Shown here: piece after piece, positions 43,595 through 52,208 of the stretch
Layout: each line of letters begins with the position of its first letter
Numbering within the stretch: position 1 is the stretch's first letter
NCBI GenBank assembly: GCA_904420175.1
Contig: CAJFUF010000013.1
Location: forward strand, 28,610-92,609
Direction: 5' to 3'
DNA: 64,000 nucleotides
DNA from: Candidatus Schneewindia gallinarum
Lineage (GTDB): Bacteria; Bacillota; Clostridia; Oscillospirales; Ruminococcaceae
Translations under genes and position numbers: made by a program
Notes under the pieces: model-generated
What the model was told of the DNA's origin: nothing
Database searches by the model: none
What the model saw: only the letters and a program-made list of their open reading frames with translations

Positions 43595-44479
43595 TTACAG
43601 ATAGGAGGAACGCTCCTTTACAAGGCGGATGAAATCCTGTGCGGAGCCGGAAAGGAATTTCCGCTGATGGCGGATGAGAAAGTAGCGGCGCCGAAACTCC
43701 ACACCGGTGACCTTTAATTCATGCAGCTGCTTCGCCTTCAGCCCCGGCTGTGCCAGCATGTGGGGAAGGATGGAGATTCCAAGGCCCTGCGCCACAGCGG
43801 CCACCAGCGCGCCGGTGCTGGTGCTCTCCCAGACCGGCTCGACCGAGACGTCGTGCAGCAGCAGAACGCTGTCCACCAGCTCCCTTGTGCCGCTGCCCTT
43901 TTCCCTCAGCAGGAAGTCGCAGGTCAGCAGTTCCTCTAAGGTGATTTCCCTGCGCACGGAAAATGGGTGGCTGCCGCCGCACACCACCACCAAATGGTCG
44001 TCGGAAAACCGTTCGCATACAACGGCGGGGCTGTGGGCGCTGCCCTCAATCAGTGCGAAGTCCAGCTCCCCCTTCAGCACCATCCGTTCAATCTCCTCCG
44101 AGTTGTCGATGTGTACCTCCACCTTCATGTCCGGGTGGCTGCGGTAGAAAAGCGCGGTAAGCCTGGGCATTAAAAAGTTCCCGATGGTGATGCTGGACCC
44201 AACCCGCAGTGTGCCGAGGCTGTCCCAGTTTTTAATGCTTTGCTCCATCTCGTCAAACAGGGAGACGATGTGGCTTGCATAGGAGAACATCTGCCGCCCC
44301 TCCTGCGTCAGCTGCATCCGGCGGCTGATCCGGTCGAACAGGCGGACACCGTAGTACTCCTCCAGCTCCCGGATAGCGAGGCTGACGGAAGGCTGGGCGA
44401 GGTACAGGGCCTGCGCCGCACCGGTGACACTGCCCTGCCTGCACACGGCCACAAATATTTTCATGTGGCGGATGGTCAT
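43595..44479 (-). CDS. LysR-family regulator, divergent from chromate transporter genes
   Basis: A 294 aa activator. N-terminal helix-turn-helix MKIFVAVCRQGSVTGAAQALYLAQPSVS (6-33), followed by LEEYYGVRLFDRISRRMQLT and a periplasmic-binding-like effector domain. Divergent position to the split chromate transporter, with 107 AT-rich bases between, implies that it controls those genes (inference); the inducer is unknown. It resembles the CysL/CbbR branch in general layout only. Confidence 0.88.
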   Translation of the reverse strand: MTIRHMKIFVAVCRQGSVTGAAQALYLAQPSVSLAIRELEEYYGVRLFDRISRRMQLTQEGRQMFSYASHIVSLFDEMEQSIKNWDSLGTLRVGSSITIGNFLMPRLTALFYRSHPDMKVEVHIDNSEEIERMVLKGELDFALIEGSAHSPAVVCERFSDDHLVVVCGGSHPFSVRREITLEELLTCDFLLREKGSGTRELVDSVLLLHDVSVEPVWESTSTGALVAAVAQGLGISILPHMLAQPGLKAKQLHELKVTGVEFRRRYFLIRHQRKFLSGSAQDFIRLVKERSSYL

Positions 44480-44495
44480 GGAAGGCCCTCCAATC

Positions 44496-44513
44496 TATAA
44501 TGATTTTATTATA
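44496..44513. promoter_or_regulatory. AT-rich dyad between lysR and chr genes
   Basis: TATAAT-GATTTT-ATTATA, possible LysR-type site in the divergent intergenic region. Confidence 0.35.
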
Positions 44514-44534
44514 TATTCTATATTATAATACTAT

Positions 44535-44563
44535 TTTACTTATGAAGTTGCAAGCAATATAAT
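44535..44563 (+). promoter_or_regulatory. Promoter of the chromate transporter genes
   Basis: TTTACT (44535-44540), 17-base spacer, TATAAT (44558-44563). Confidence 0.6.
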
Positions 44564-44586
44564 GGGACCAGAAAGGGGAGGAGCTT

Positions 44587-45159
44587 ATGAAAAAAGGCCT
44601 TCGGGTATATTGGCAGCTGTTTTGGTCCACCTTTACCATCAGCGCCTGTACCTTTGGCGGGGGGTTCGTCATCATCCCGCTGCTGAAAAAGAAGTTTGTG
44701 ACGGATTTACACTGGATTGAGGAAAAGGAGATGCTGGACCTTGCGGCCATTGCCCAGTCGTCCCCGGGCGCCATTGCTGTCAACGCCTCCATTCTGGTGG
44801 GGTACCGTGTGGCGGGCATTCCCGGCGCGCTGGTCACCATTGTGGGGACGGTGCTGCCGCCGCTCATCATTATCACTGCCATTTCCATGTGCTATGCCGC
44901 CGTGCGCGACAACGCGGTGGTGGCGGCGCTGCTGAAGGGTATGCAGTCCGGCGTGGCGGCAGTTATCGCAGACGTGGTCATCAGCCTCGGCGGCGATGTG
45001 GTCCGGCAGAAAAAGGTGCTTCCGCTTCTCATTATGGTGGGGGCGTTTGTGGCCACATGGTTTTTCGGGGTCAACGTCATGTATATTGTTCTTGTCTGCG
45101 GGACGCTGGGCGGACTTGGCACTTTTTTGAAAGAGCGAAGCAGAAAGGAGCTGATGTAG
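44587..45159 (+). CDS. Chromate transporter, N-terminal half protein (CHR family)
   Basis: First of two short-chain CHR proteins that pair to form one transporter in the cytoplasmic membrane. The 190 aa protein has five to six membrane segments and the CHR motifs CTFGGGFVIIPLL (about 20-32), AQSSPGAIAVNASILVGYRVAGIPGA (motif 2, about 58-83, in two halves) and a VLPPLIIITAIS helix. GGGGAGGAGC precedes the ATG. The family is named for chromate efflux, but in anaerobes the natural substrate may be sulfate or another oxyanion. The partner gene begins 1 base after its stop. Confidence 0.88.
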   Translation: MKKGLRVYWQLFWSTFTISACTFGGGFVIIPLLKKKFVTDLHWIEEKEMLDLAAIAQSSPGAIAVNASILVGYRVAGIPGALVTIVGTVLPPLIIITAISMCYAAVRDNAVVAALLKGMQSGVAAVIADVVISLGGDVVRQKKVLPLLIMVGAFVATWFFGVNVMYIVLVCGTLGGLGTFLKERSRKELM

Positions 45160-45160
45160 C

Positions 45161-45724
45161 ATGCTGATGCTGGAACTGTTTTTCAGCTTTTTCCAAATCG
45201 GCCTGTTCAGCATCGGCGGGGGCTACGCCGCCATGCCGCTGATTCAGAACCAGGTGGTGCAGCTGCACAGCTGGCTGAGTATGGGCGAGTTTGCGGATCT
45301 TGTGACCATTGCGGAAATGACGCCCGGTCCCATTGCCATCAACTCCGCCACATTTGTGGGGAACCGCGTCGCCGGGATACCCGGTGCGCTGGTGGCGACG
45401 CTGGGGTGCGTGCTGCCCTCCAGTATCATTGTCATTGCGCTGGCCTGGTTCTATTTTAAATACAGGAACCTGACGGTGGTGGGCGGCGTGCTATCCGGCC
45501 TGCGGCCCGCAGTGGTGGCCATGATTGCCTCTGCCGGGCTGTCCATTCTGCTGTTAAACATCTTTTGGAGCGGCACGGTGGTGTGGACGCTTGAAAATAT
45601 CAACTTTATCGGGATTGGCCTGTTTGTGGCAGCGCTGTTCGTCCTGCGCAAATGGAAGCCCAGCCCCATCCTTGTGATGTTCAGCTGCGGGTTGATTGGA
45701 ACGGCACTTTATCTTATTATTTAA
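45161..45724 (+). CDS. Chromate transporter, C-terminal half protein (CHR family)
   Basis: Second short CHR protein, 187 aa, homologous to the first: GLFSIGGGYAAMPLIQNQVV (about 11-30), TIAEMTPGPIAINSATFVG, NRVAGIPGALVATLGCVLP and five to six membrane segments. The two genes are tandem with AAAGGAG inside the end of the first. In short-chain CHR systems the two halves insert with opposite orientation. Probably co-regulated with the next gene, which follows by 18 bases. Confidence 0.88.
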   Translation: MLMLELFFSFFQIGLFSIGGGYAAMPLIQNQVVQLHSWLSMGEFADLVTIAEMTPGPIAINSATFVGNRVAGIPGALVATLGCVLPSSIIVIALAWFYFKYRNLTVVGGVLSGLRPAVVAMIASAGLSILLLNIFWSGTVVWTLENINFIGIGLFVAALFVLRKWKPSPILVMFSCGLIGTALYLII

Positions 45725-45742
45725 GAAAAGGGGGAGAAGAGA

Positions 45743-46243
45743 ATGAAACTGACTGCACGACGTACTCCTTCCGCCGTCCATCTGTGTGACGAGGCGGGGA
45801 CAGAGCAGTACCGGCTCAGCCGCAGGCCCTTTCGCAGGGGAACCATGCTCTGTGAGCTTGCCTCTGGCCGGATTTTCTATATAAAACAGCGGGAACAGCC
45901 CCACCCGTGGAACCGGGAGGGCGAAGTACTGTGCACCCTGACGGATGCGCAGGGCGGGCAGGTGTTGTCCGGCCGTATCCGGTTTGAAAAGGAGTCGATG
46001 CCGCCCGCCCCCTTCCGGCATGGGGAACTGCGGATGACCCTTCCGGGGTATGAGATTGTTGTGAAGCGCACGGGCCAGGCGGTTTTCCGCCTGACCCGGC
46101 AGGGGTGCCCGGCGGGCCTGCTTGACTGCGGAAGCTACCGCCGGCAGGGCCTGGCGGAGGGGCCGGACGACGGCCTTACCCTGGCGGCCCTGTTTGGCTG
46201 GTGCCTGCTTTTCCAGCAGGCGGACTGCCGGATAACAGTATAG
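45743..46243 (+). CDS. Unknown soluble beta-rich protein
   Basis: Not recognised. The 166 aa product has no signal or membrane helix, is rich in short alternating beta-like stretches (RIFYIKQREQ, GEVLCTLTDA, GYEIVVKRTGQAVFRL) and in Arg and Gly, and ends in a hydrophobic AALFGWCLLFQQADCRITV. The repeated 'DxxGxxxF' character recalls LURP-one/tubby-fold proteins, but this is a weak impression. GGGGGAGAAGAG precedes the ATG, so it is a real, translated gene, probably on the chr transcript; the terminator at 46248 ends it. Confidence 0.55.
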   Translation: MKLTARRTPSAVHLCDEAGTEQYRLSRRPFRRGTMLCELASGRIFYIKQREQPHPWNREGEVLCTLTDAQGGQVLSGRIRFEKESMPPAPFRHGELRMTLPGYEIVVKRTGQAVFRLTRQGCPAGLLDCGSYRRQGLAEGPDDGLTLAALFGWCLLFQQADCRITV

Positions 46244-46247
46244 GAAA

Positions 46248-46280
46248 GGAGGGCGCCCTGTTTCAGGGCGCCCTCCTTCT
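46248..46280. terminator. Bidirectional terminator
   Basis: AAGGAGGGCGCCCTG, TTT loop, CAGGGCGCCCTCCTT, between convergent genes. Confidence 0.8.
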
Positions 46281-46297
46281 ATATAAAAGAATCCAGC

Positions 46298-48991
46298 TTA
46301 ACCGGCCGCTGTCTCTGCGGTGACGCTGCTGCCGTACAGGGCTTTTTTCACAAGCAGCTTGTTGTCGATCCGCTCCTTTAAGTCCGGCACGTGGGAGATA
46401 ATTCCAATCAGCCGGTTCCCCTTTGTCAGGCCGGTCAGCACCCGGATGGCCTGTTCCACCGACTCCGGGTCAAGGGAACCGAAGCCCTCGTCAATGAACA
46501 GCGTCTCCAGGTGGACGCCGCCCGCCTGCGCCTCAATAACGTCGGACAGGCCAAGGGCCAGCGCCAGCGACGCCTTGAACGACTCGCCGCCGGACAGGCT
46601 TTTTACATCCCGCACCTTGCCGGTATAATGATCCAGCACCGCAAGATCCAGGCCGGACTGGCTGCGGAGATCTGCGGGGGTCTGCCGCCTTCGCAGTACA
46701 TACCGACCGCCGGTCATGGCGTCGAGACGCAGGTTGGCGCGCCGCAGCACCCGGTCAAGGTAGGCGGCCTGCACATACTGCTCAAACGCCAGCTTCGGCT
46801 TCCCGGAAAGCGTCCCGCACGCCGTGTCGGCCAGCTGCCGTAATTTAAGGTAGCGCTGTTCCAACCCCTCCAGCCGCTTTGCCGCTTTCTCTGCGGAAAG
46901 CAGTGTCTCCCGGTTGGCGGACAGACGCGCACGCAGCTCCGTCAGCTGATGTGACAAGTCTGCCTGCTGTTTTTCCGCGGCCTGCGTCTCTGCGGCAAGG
47001 GCCTGCATGTCCGGGGGCTGCTTGCCCTGGGTCTGCTGAATGAGGCGTGCAAGATCCTTTTCCGCCTGCTGTTTTGCCGTATGGTAATTGTCCAGCGTCT
47101 GCTTTGCAGCTTGGAACTCCTCCTCACCCATCAAAGCGCCGAGAAATGCTTCTTCGTCGGGGAAGCCCGCCTCTTGCAGCGCGGCACGGTACTGACTGTG
47201 CGCAGCGCGGACAAGCTCTTCCGCCCTCTCGGCGGCCTGTGTGCGTTCTGCGGCGCTGCCTTTCAGGCGCTCGGCCTCCTGCCGTGCCTGGTCTGCTGCC
47301 TGCCTTGCCCGCTGCCACAGGGCCTTTTCCTCTTCGGCGTAAGGTGCGGCAGGAAGGGAGCCGGTCAGCCGGCGGACCTGCTCACCCGTGGTGCGGAACG
47401 CCTGCTGCAGGCCGCGCCGCGTTTCCTCCAGTGCAAGGCGCAGCGCCTCCGGCGTATCCGCCTGTGTCCCGGTAAGGGTGCCGCCGCGCGTCAGCAGTTC
47501 TGCCTGCTTTGTATCCCTGCCGGCGCGCAGTGCGGACAGGGCGGAACTGCTGTTTTGCAGGGCCTGCTGCGCCTGTTCCATGGCCTGTTTGCGGTGGTCC
47601 AGCTCCGCCGCGTTGGGCGCCTGCTTACTGGCCGAAGCAGGGGCGGGGTGCTGTGTCGAACCGCATACGGGGCAGGGCTGTCCCGGCTGCAGGCCCGCAG
47701 CCAGCAGACCTGCCTGCTCGCTTAAAAACAGCAGGTACCCCTCGTCGTAGTGCTTTTTGGCGTCAAGATAGGCGGCCTCCAGCACGCGGTAGTCCTGCTG
47801 GCTTTTCTGGATGCGGGCATTTAGCCCCTCCAGCCCGTCCAGCTCCTCCAACAGGGCTTTGACGGCCGTCCCCTGCTCGTTCAGCCGATCCAGCTGTTCG
47901 CACAGCGGCAGGGCCTGCTCGTGTCCCGCCGCTGTGGCTGCGGCAGTTTCGTCCGCCAGCCTGCTTTTTTTCTGCTGCTCCTCCAGCTTGGCAAGCAGCG
48001 CCCGCTGCTCCTGCAGCCTGCTTTGCTCCGTCAGCAGGGCCTGCCGTTTGGGCTGCACGGTGTGCAGGGCAGGCTCCGCCCGCTGCAGCGCCGCCTGAAG
48101 GGCCAGCAGCTCCGGCTGTTTTTTATGAAGCTGATCCAGTGTGCCGCGTACGGCGGCCAGCTCGCGGAAGGCGGCGGCCAGTACCCCGGCGGTGGCCTGC
48201 TTTACCAGCAGCTGCTTGGCCGTCCGCTCTGCGGTATCCAGCGCCTGTCCAAGCTGTTCTGCGCGCTGTTCATCCTGCCGGCAAAGGCGGCGCAGCAGGT
48301 GAAAGGCGCTTTCGTCCTGCCCGTCCGGTTCCCCTTCGTCCGGGGGAAGCCGCACGCCGGACAGGTACTGCTCCAGCGCCCGGGCGCATTCCCGGCGGTC
48401 TGCATCGGCGGCGCGGGCCGCGTCCTTGGCGGCCAGCTGGAAACGCAGGTACTCCTCCGTGCCGAAGACCCGGCGGAAACTCTCCCCCCGCTCCTCACTG
48501 GTGGCGGTCAGCAGCCGCAGGAACTCCCCCTGGGCAATCATGGCGATGCGGCACCACTGCCGGCAGTCCACCCCCAGCAGTTCGGTAACTGCTGCGGTGA
48601 CCTCTCTCGATTTGGTGACGGTACTGCCGTCCGGGAAGTAGAGGGCGGCCTCCGCTTCCACGGCGACGGTCCCCTCCCCCCGCAGCTTGGGCCGCTGGTA
48701 CCGCGGGCTGCGCTCAATGCGGTACTGGCCGCCCTTGTGGGTAAATTCCAATGTGACGCCGGTTTTCACCTCCGGCGCGGCAAAGTCGCTGCGCAGCGAG
48801 TCCACCGGCCGCACCGAGCCGCTGACCGCACCGTACAGCGCAAAGGTGATGGCGTCGAAGATGGTGGTCTTGCCTGCACCAGTGTCCCCGGTGATAAGGA
48901 ACAGGCCGCTTTCGCCGAACACGGTGAAGTCGATTATCTGCGTCCCGGCGTAGGGCCCGAACGCGTGCAGCTCCAGCTTTTGCGGTTTCAC
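46298..48991 (-). CDS. sbcC: Exonuclease SbcCD subunit C
   Basis: Rad50-like SMC ATPase that with SbcD opens DNA hairpins and processes double-strand ends. The 897 aa protein has Walker A FLITGDTGAGKTTIFDAI (about 30-47), long Gln/Ala/Leu-rich coiled coils on either side of the zinc-hook CPVCGSTQHPA, and a C-terminal ATPase half with SLSGGESFKASLALALGL and FIDEGFGSLD. Start is a GTG at 48991 overlapping the sbcD TGA (GTGA); GGAGGGG precedes it. The frame is open further upstream but inside sbcD. Confidence 0.94.
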   Translation of the reverse strand: MKPQKLELHAFGPYAGTQIIDFTVFGESGLFLITGDTGAGKTTIFDAITFALYGAVSGSVRPVDSLRSDFAAPEVKTGVTLEFTHKGGQYRIERSPRYQRPKLRGEGTVAVEAEAALYFPDGSTVTKSREVTAAVTELLGVDCRQWCRIAMIAQGEFLRLLTATSEERGESFRRVFGTEEYLRFQLAAKDAARAADADRRECARALEQYLSGVRLPPDEGEPDGQDESAFHLLRRLCRQDEQRAEQLGQALDTAERTAKQLLVKQATAGVLAAAFRELAAVRGTLDQLHKKQPELLALQAALQRAEPALHTVQPKRQALLTEQSRLQEQRALLAKLEEQQKKSRLADETAAATAAGHEQALPLCEQLDRLNEQGTAVKALLEELDGLEGLNARIQKSQQDYRVLEAAYLDAKKHYDEGYLLFLSEQAGLLAAGLQPGQPCPVCGSTQHPAPASASKQAPNAAELDHRKQAMEQAQQALQNSSSALSALRAGRDTKQAELLTRGGTLTGTQADTPEALRLALEETRRGLQQAFRTTGEQVRRLTGSLPAAPYAEEEKALWQRARQAADQARQEAERLKGSAAERTQAAERAEELVRAAHSQYRAALQEAGFPDEEAFLGALMGEEEFQAAKQTLDNYHTAKQQAEKDLARLIQQTQGKQPPDMQALAAETQAAEKQQADLSHQLTELRARLSANRETLLSAEKAAKRLEGLEQRYLKLRQLADTACGTLSGKPKLAFEQYVQAAYLDRVLRRANLRLDAMTGGRYVLRRRQTPADLRSQSGLDLAVLDHYTGKVRDVKSLSGGESFKASLALALGLSDVIEAQAGGVHLETLFIDEGFGSLDPESVEQAIRVLTGLTKGNRLIGIISHVPDLKERIDNKLLVKKALYGSSVTAETAAG

Positions 48992-50139
48992 AGCTTGTCC
49001 CCTCCAATCCGGTCCCAAATTTCTTCCAGCAGGCGCTCCTGTTCTGCATCCGGGGCGGCGCCGTTCTGCTTTTCAAAAAATTCACAGAACAGCTCCCTGG
49101 GCCCTGTCCCGGCGTCCAACTCCTCCTGCGTCAGCCCCTCCGCCCCCTCGGCGGCGGTGCGGCGGTTGTCGTACTGCAGCTTCATCAGGTTGGGATACAC
49201 CGCCCGCAGGCTGCCGATGGGGTCTAACAGCTCCTCCTCATCCGTCAGCGTCACGGACAGGTAGTCGCTTTTGTCCCCGGCGTCTGCAATTTCCGGGGAC
49301 AGCAGGGCGTGCAGCGGGCCGCGTAGCTCCCGCATATCATGCAGCGGCACAAGCGGCGTGAAACGGATGGTACAGGCCCCGTCCGCGTGCAGTTCCGCAA
49401 TGGTGACGCCCTTTTGCTGCTCCGCCTCGGAAAAGGAGTATTTTAACAGCGAGCCGCCGTAGCGCACCGTCTCCCGGCCCATGGGCTGCGGCCGGTGGAT
49501 GTGGCCCAGCGCCACGTAGTCGAACCCATCGAACACCGACGCGTCCACATTGTCCACCCCGCCGATGCTGACCGTCTCCGAATCGCTGGCAAGCGGCTGC
49601 TGTCCCGCGGCCGTCACAAACTGATGTGCCACCAGCACCCGCCGTCCCGTCTTGGGCGGCAGGGTGGAAAGCATCCGGGCAACAGCGCCGCTGTAGTCGG
49701 CGGGCGGATCCTCCGAAAACAGGCTGCGGACAAGGGCCGGCTTGATAAAGGGCAGCAGGACAATGTCCACCGGGCCGTGTTCGTCATTCAACGTCAGCGT
49801 TTGCAGCGGCAGGCAGGGGGTGCCCGCAATCAGGACGCCCCTGTCGCGCAGTACCTGGCTTAAAAATTCCAGCCGGTCGGGGGAGTCGTGGTTGCCGCTG
49901 ATGACGGCAACAGGAACCCGGCGTTTTACAAGCTCTGTCAGAAAATAATCCAGCAGCCGCACCGCTTCCAGGCTGGGCACGCCTTTGTCGTATACATCCC
50001 CGGCCAGCAGCACCGCATCCGGCTTTTCTTCGTCCACAACCGCCAGCACCTGACGCAGGGCGTGGGCCTGGTCCTCCGTCATGCTGAATTCCCCCACCCG
50101 TTTGCCAAGGTGCAGGTCGGACAGATGAATGAATTTCAA
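48988..50139 (-). CDS. sbcD: Exonuclease SbcCD subunit D
   Basis: Mre11-like Mn2+ nuclease, 383 aa. Calcineurin-type metal motifs are in order: FIHLSDLHLGKRV (3-15), LLAGDVYDKGVPS (about 49-61), ISGNHDSPDRL (about 85-95), VLVAHQFV and ALGHIHRPQPMG (about 200-211). The TTG at 50139 is preceded by GGAGGCGG at correct spacing and puts KFIHLSDLHLG at the N-terminus; the longer frame adds a non-homologous leader. Translationally coupled to sbcC. Confidence 0.94.
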   Translation of the reverse strand: MKFIHLSDLHLGKRVGEFSMTEDQAHALRQVLAVVDEEKPDAVLLAGDVYDKGVPSLEAVRLLDYFLTELVKRRVPVAVISGNHDSPDRLEFLSQVLRDRGVLIAGTPCLPLQTLTLNDEHGPVDIVLLPFIKPALVRSLFSEDPPADYSGAVARMLSTLPPKTGRRVLVAHQFVTAAGQQPLASDSETVSIGGVDNVDASVFDGFDYVALGHIHRPQPMGRETVRYGGSLLKYSFSEAEQQKGVTIAELHADGACTIRFTPLVPLHDMRELRGPLHALLSPEIADAGDKSDYLSVTLTDEEELLDPIGSLRAVYPNLMKLQYDNRRTAAEGAEGLTQEELDAGTGPRELFCEFFEKQNGAAPDAEQERLLEEIWDRIGGDKL

Positions 50140-50289
50140 AGATACCGCCTCCAGCAAAGAAAAAATAATCAGGAAAATCTTTCCTCTTTTTTTCGCACCC
50201 CGGCACCCGTTTGCCGGGGAAACCGCATACTTTTGCGGTTTTTCGCCGTTTTCCGTCCGGAATGGAACCATTAGCGAAAATTAGGAATT

Positions 50290-50318
50290 TTTACAAAAAT
50301 CTACTATAGTAATAACAA
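50290..50318 (+). promoter_or_regulatory. Promoter of the serine recombinase gene
   Basis: TTTACA (50290-50295), 17-base spacer, TAACAA (50313-50318). An ACTATAGT palindrome lies in the spacer. Confidence 0.45.
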
Positions 50319-50339
50319 TACGAAAAAAGGGGGAAAACC

Positions 50340-50972
50340 ATGAGTGAAAAAATTTATGGGTACATCCGTGTATCCACAAGGGAACAGAACGAGGATCGCC
50401 AGCTGCTGGCCATGCAGCAGTTTCCCGTGCCGATGGAAAACCTGTTTATGGACAAGCAAAGCGGAAAGGACTTCAACCGCCCCGGCTACCGGAAAATGCT
50501 GCGGAGGCTGAAAAAAGGCGATGTGCTGGTCATTAAAAGCATCGACCGGCTGGGCCGCAACTACGAGGAGATTATCGGCCAGTGGCGTGTCATTACAAAG
50601 GACAAGGGCGCGGATATTGTGGTGATGGATATGCCCCTGCTGGACACCCGGCGCGGCAAGGACCTAATCGGCACACTGATTGCGGACCTGGTGCTGCAGC
50701 TGCTTAGCTATGTGGCGCAGACAGAGCGGGAGAATATCCGCCAGCGGCAGGCGGAGGGCATTGCTGCGGCCAAGATGAAAGGCGTGCGGTTCGGGCGTCC
50801 GCGCAAGCCCGTCCCGAAGGAGTTCCCGCGCCTTGCGCGGGCATGGGAACAGGGCGAAATTTCGGCCCGGGCCGCCGCGCAGCAGCTGGGGGTGTCCTAT
50901 CAGACGTTTCTGCGCTGGCACCGGGAGCGGGCAGAACAGAAAAAGCACCCCATTCCGTCCACTTCAGTATAA
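50340..50972 (+). CDS. Serine recombinase (resolvase/invertase type)
   Basis: Small serine site-specific recombinase, 210 aa. The catalytic serine is in YGYIRVSTREQNEDRQ (Ser12); VIKSIDRLGRNYEEII (about 61-76) holds the conserved Arg pair; the long E helix QLLSYVAQTERENIRQRQAEGI (split about 120-141) leads to a C-terminal helix-turn-helix (ISARAAAQQLGVSYQTFLRWHRE). Built like Hin/Gin/Tn3 resolvases, but no transposase, terminal repeats or invertible segment are seen beside it, so its target is unknown. Start follows AAAAAAGGGGGAAAACC. Confidence 0.88.
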   Translation: MSEKIYGYIRVSTREQNEDRQLLAMQQFPVPMENLFMDKQSGKDFNRPGYRKMLRRLKKGDVLVIKSIDRLGRNYEEIIGQWRVITKDKGADIVVMDMPLLDTRRGKDLIGTLIADLVLQLLSYVAQTERENIRQRQAEGIAAAKMKGVRFGRPRKPVPKEFPRLARAWEQGEISARAAAQQLGVSYQTFLRWHRERAEQKKHPIPSTSV

Positions 50973-51011
50973 AGGTTCCGGGGGCAAAAGGCAACCGGCG
51001 GGATTGTGCGG

Positions 51012-51025
51012 TGCAAACGTTTGCG
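51012..51025. promoter_or_regulatory. cre-like / LacI-family palindrome
   Basis: TGCAAACGTTTGCG (perfect GCAAACGTTTGC core) close to the CcpA cre consensus, about 35 bases ahead of a TATACT -10 (51059-51064). Confidence 0.5.
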
Positions 51026-51076
51026 TAAAATTTTCTTTCGGCATGGCCTTCCCGGTGCTATACTGGCGGTAACGGA

Positions 51077-51108
51077 GGGGCCGTGCAGGGACAGCCCTGC
51101 ACGGCCCC
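51077..51108 (+). terminator. Strong hairpin in the 5' leader of the nucleoside hydrolase gene
   Basis: GGGGCCGTGCAGGG, ACAG loop, CCCTGCACGGCCCC, followed only by TTTGG. It may terminate recombinase transcription, or act as attenuator or stabiliser of the downstream mRNA. Confidence 0.5.
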
Positions 51109-51146
51109 TTTGGACAGAACCGAAAAGAAATGGAGGAAACAAAACC

Positions 51147-52097
51147 ATGCAGGACAAAATCAAGGTGCTTATCGACACGGATATCGGGGACGACATTGAC
51201 GACGCCATTGCCATCGCCTATGCGCTGAACTGCCCGGAGCTGGACGTGCTTGGCGTAACCACCGTGTACCTCGATGCCCCCGCCCGCGCAAGAATGACCA
51301 AAAGCCTGCTGCGCGCCGCAGGCCGGGACGACATCCCGGTTCATCCCGGCAGTTCCGCCACCATGATGGAACCGGCGCCCCAGGACTTTGATCTCATTCA
51401 GTACTATCCCGACATGGACGGGATGCCCGTGGGCCCGGACGGCAGCGGCGTTCAATTTTTGTACGACACGCTGCGCGCCAACCCGGGGCAGGTGGTGATT
51501 TTGGCGCTGGGCGCGTTTACCAATATTGCCCTGCTGATAAAAGAGCATCCGGATGCCATTGACCTGATGAAGGAGATTGTGTGGATGGGCGGCGCGTTCG
51601 ACCGGCACTTTTTGACGTGGAACGTGTGCTGCGACATTGAGGCGGCGGCCATGGTTCTCGCCTCCGGCGCGCCGGTGCGCATTGTCAGCCGGGATGTGTG
51701 CGAGCCGTGCCAGATGCCTCTCGAGCAGATTGACGCGCTGCGCAGCAGCAACCATCCGGTGCACCGCGAGCTTATCCGGCTTATCGACGCGTGGTGGGAC
51801 AGGCATGCGTTTTACAAAAAGGGGGACCGCCCCATTCTGTTCGACAGCCTTGCCGTTACGGCGGTGTTCACAGACGAATTTTTGACCTACCGCAACGAGC
51901 GGGTGCTGGTGGAGACAAAGGGCGAGTTTACCCGCGGCATGACTTTTGCCGTGAAGGCCGGGTATGATCGCTTCCCGGGCCAGCGGGGCTACCCTGCCAT
52001 CGAGGAAATTCCCGTTTTCCAGGTGACGGATACCGTCCGGGCGCAGGAATATGTGAAACACCATTTTGAGCGGCTGATTGGCTGGAAGGACCGGTAG
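51147..52097 (+). CDS. Inosine-uridine preferring nucleoside hydrolase family protein
   Basis: Ca2+-dependent hydrolysis of N-ribosides to base and ribose. The 316 aa protein has VLIDTDIGDDIDDAIAIAYA (7-26), the four-aspartate calcium cluster, VVILALGAFTNIALLIKEHP (about 116-135), IVWMGGAF and WNVCCDIEAAAMVL (about 160-173), with a late Asp in ILFDSLAVTAVF. The catalytic His of the classic IU-nucleoside hydrolases is not obvious at the usual place, so substrate preference is open. TGGAGGAAAC precedes the ATG. Possible catabolite control by the upstream palindrome. Confidence 0.86.
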   Translation: MQDKIKVLIDTDIGDDIDDAIAIAYALNCPELDVLGVTTVYLDAPARARMTKSLLRAAGRDDIPVHPGSSATMMEPAPQDFDLIQYYPDMDGMPVGPDGSGVQFLYDTLRANPGQVVILALGAFTNIALLIKEHPDAIDLMKEIVWMGGAFDRHFLTWNVCCDIEAAAMVLASGAPVRIVSRDVCEPCQMPLEQIDALRSSNHPVHRELIRLIDAWWDRHAFYKKGDRPILFDSLAVTAVFTDEFLTYRNERVLVETKGEFTRGMTFAVKAGYDRFPGQRGYPAIEEIPVFQVTDTVRAQEYVKHHFERLIGWKDR

Positions 52098-52144
52098 GGG
52101 CCGGACATCCGGCCCGCTGCGGCGTGCAACTGCGGGGAAGTGGC

Positions 52145-52173
52145 TTGACGGACGGGAAAAAACCGCGCATAAT
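52145..52173 (+). promoter_or_regulatory. Promoter of nifX-like/arsC-like pair
   Basis: TTGACG (52145-52150), 17-base spacer, CATAAT (52168-52173). Confidence 0.7.
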
Positions 52174-52208
52174 AGGGTCAGCAACACAAGAAAAGGAGCG
52201 TTTGTAAC

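Noticed and set aside
47921..49264. 447-codon antisense open frame over sbcC/sbcD
   Set aside because: Shadow of coiled-coil coding DNA; crosses two real genes.
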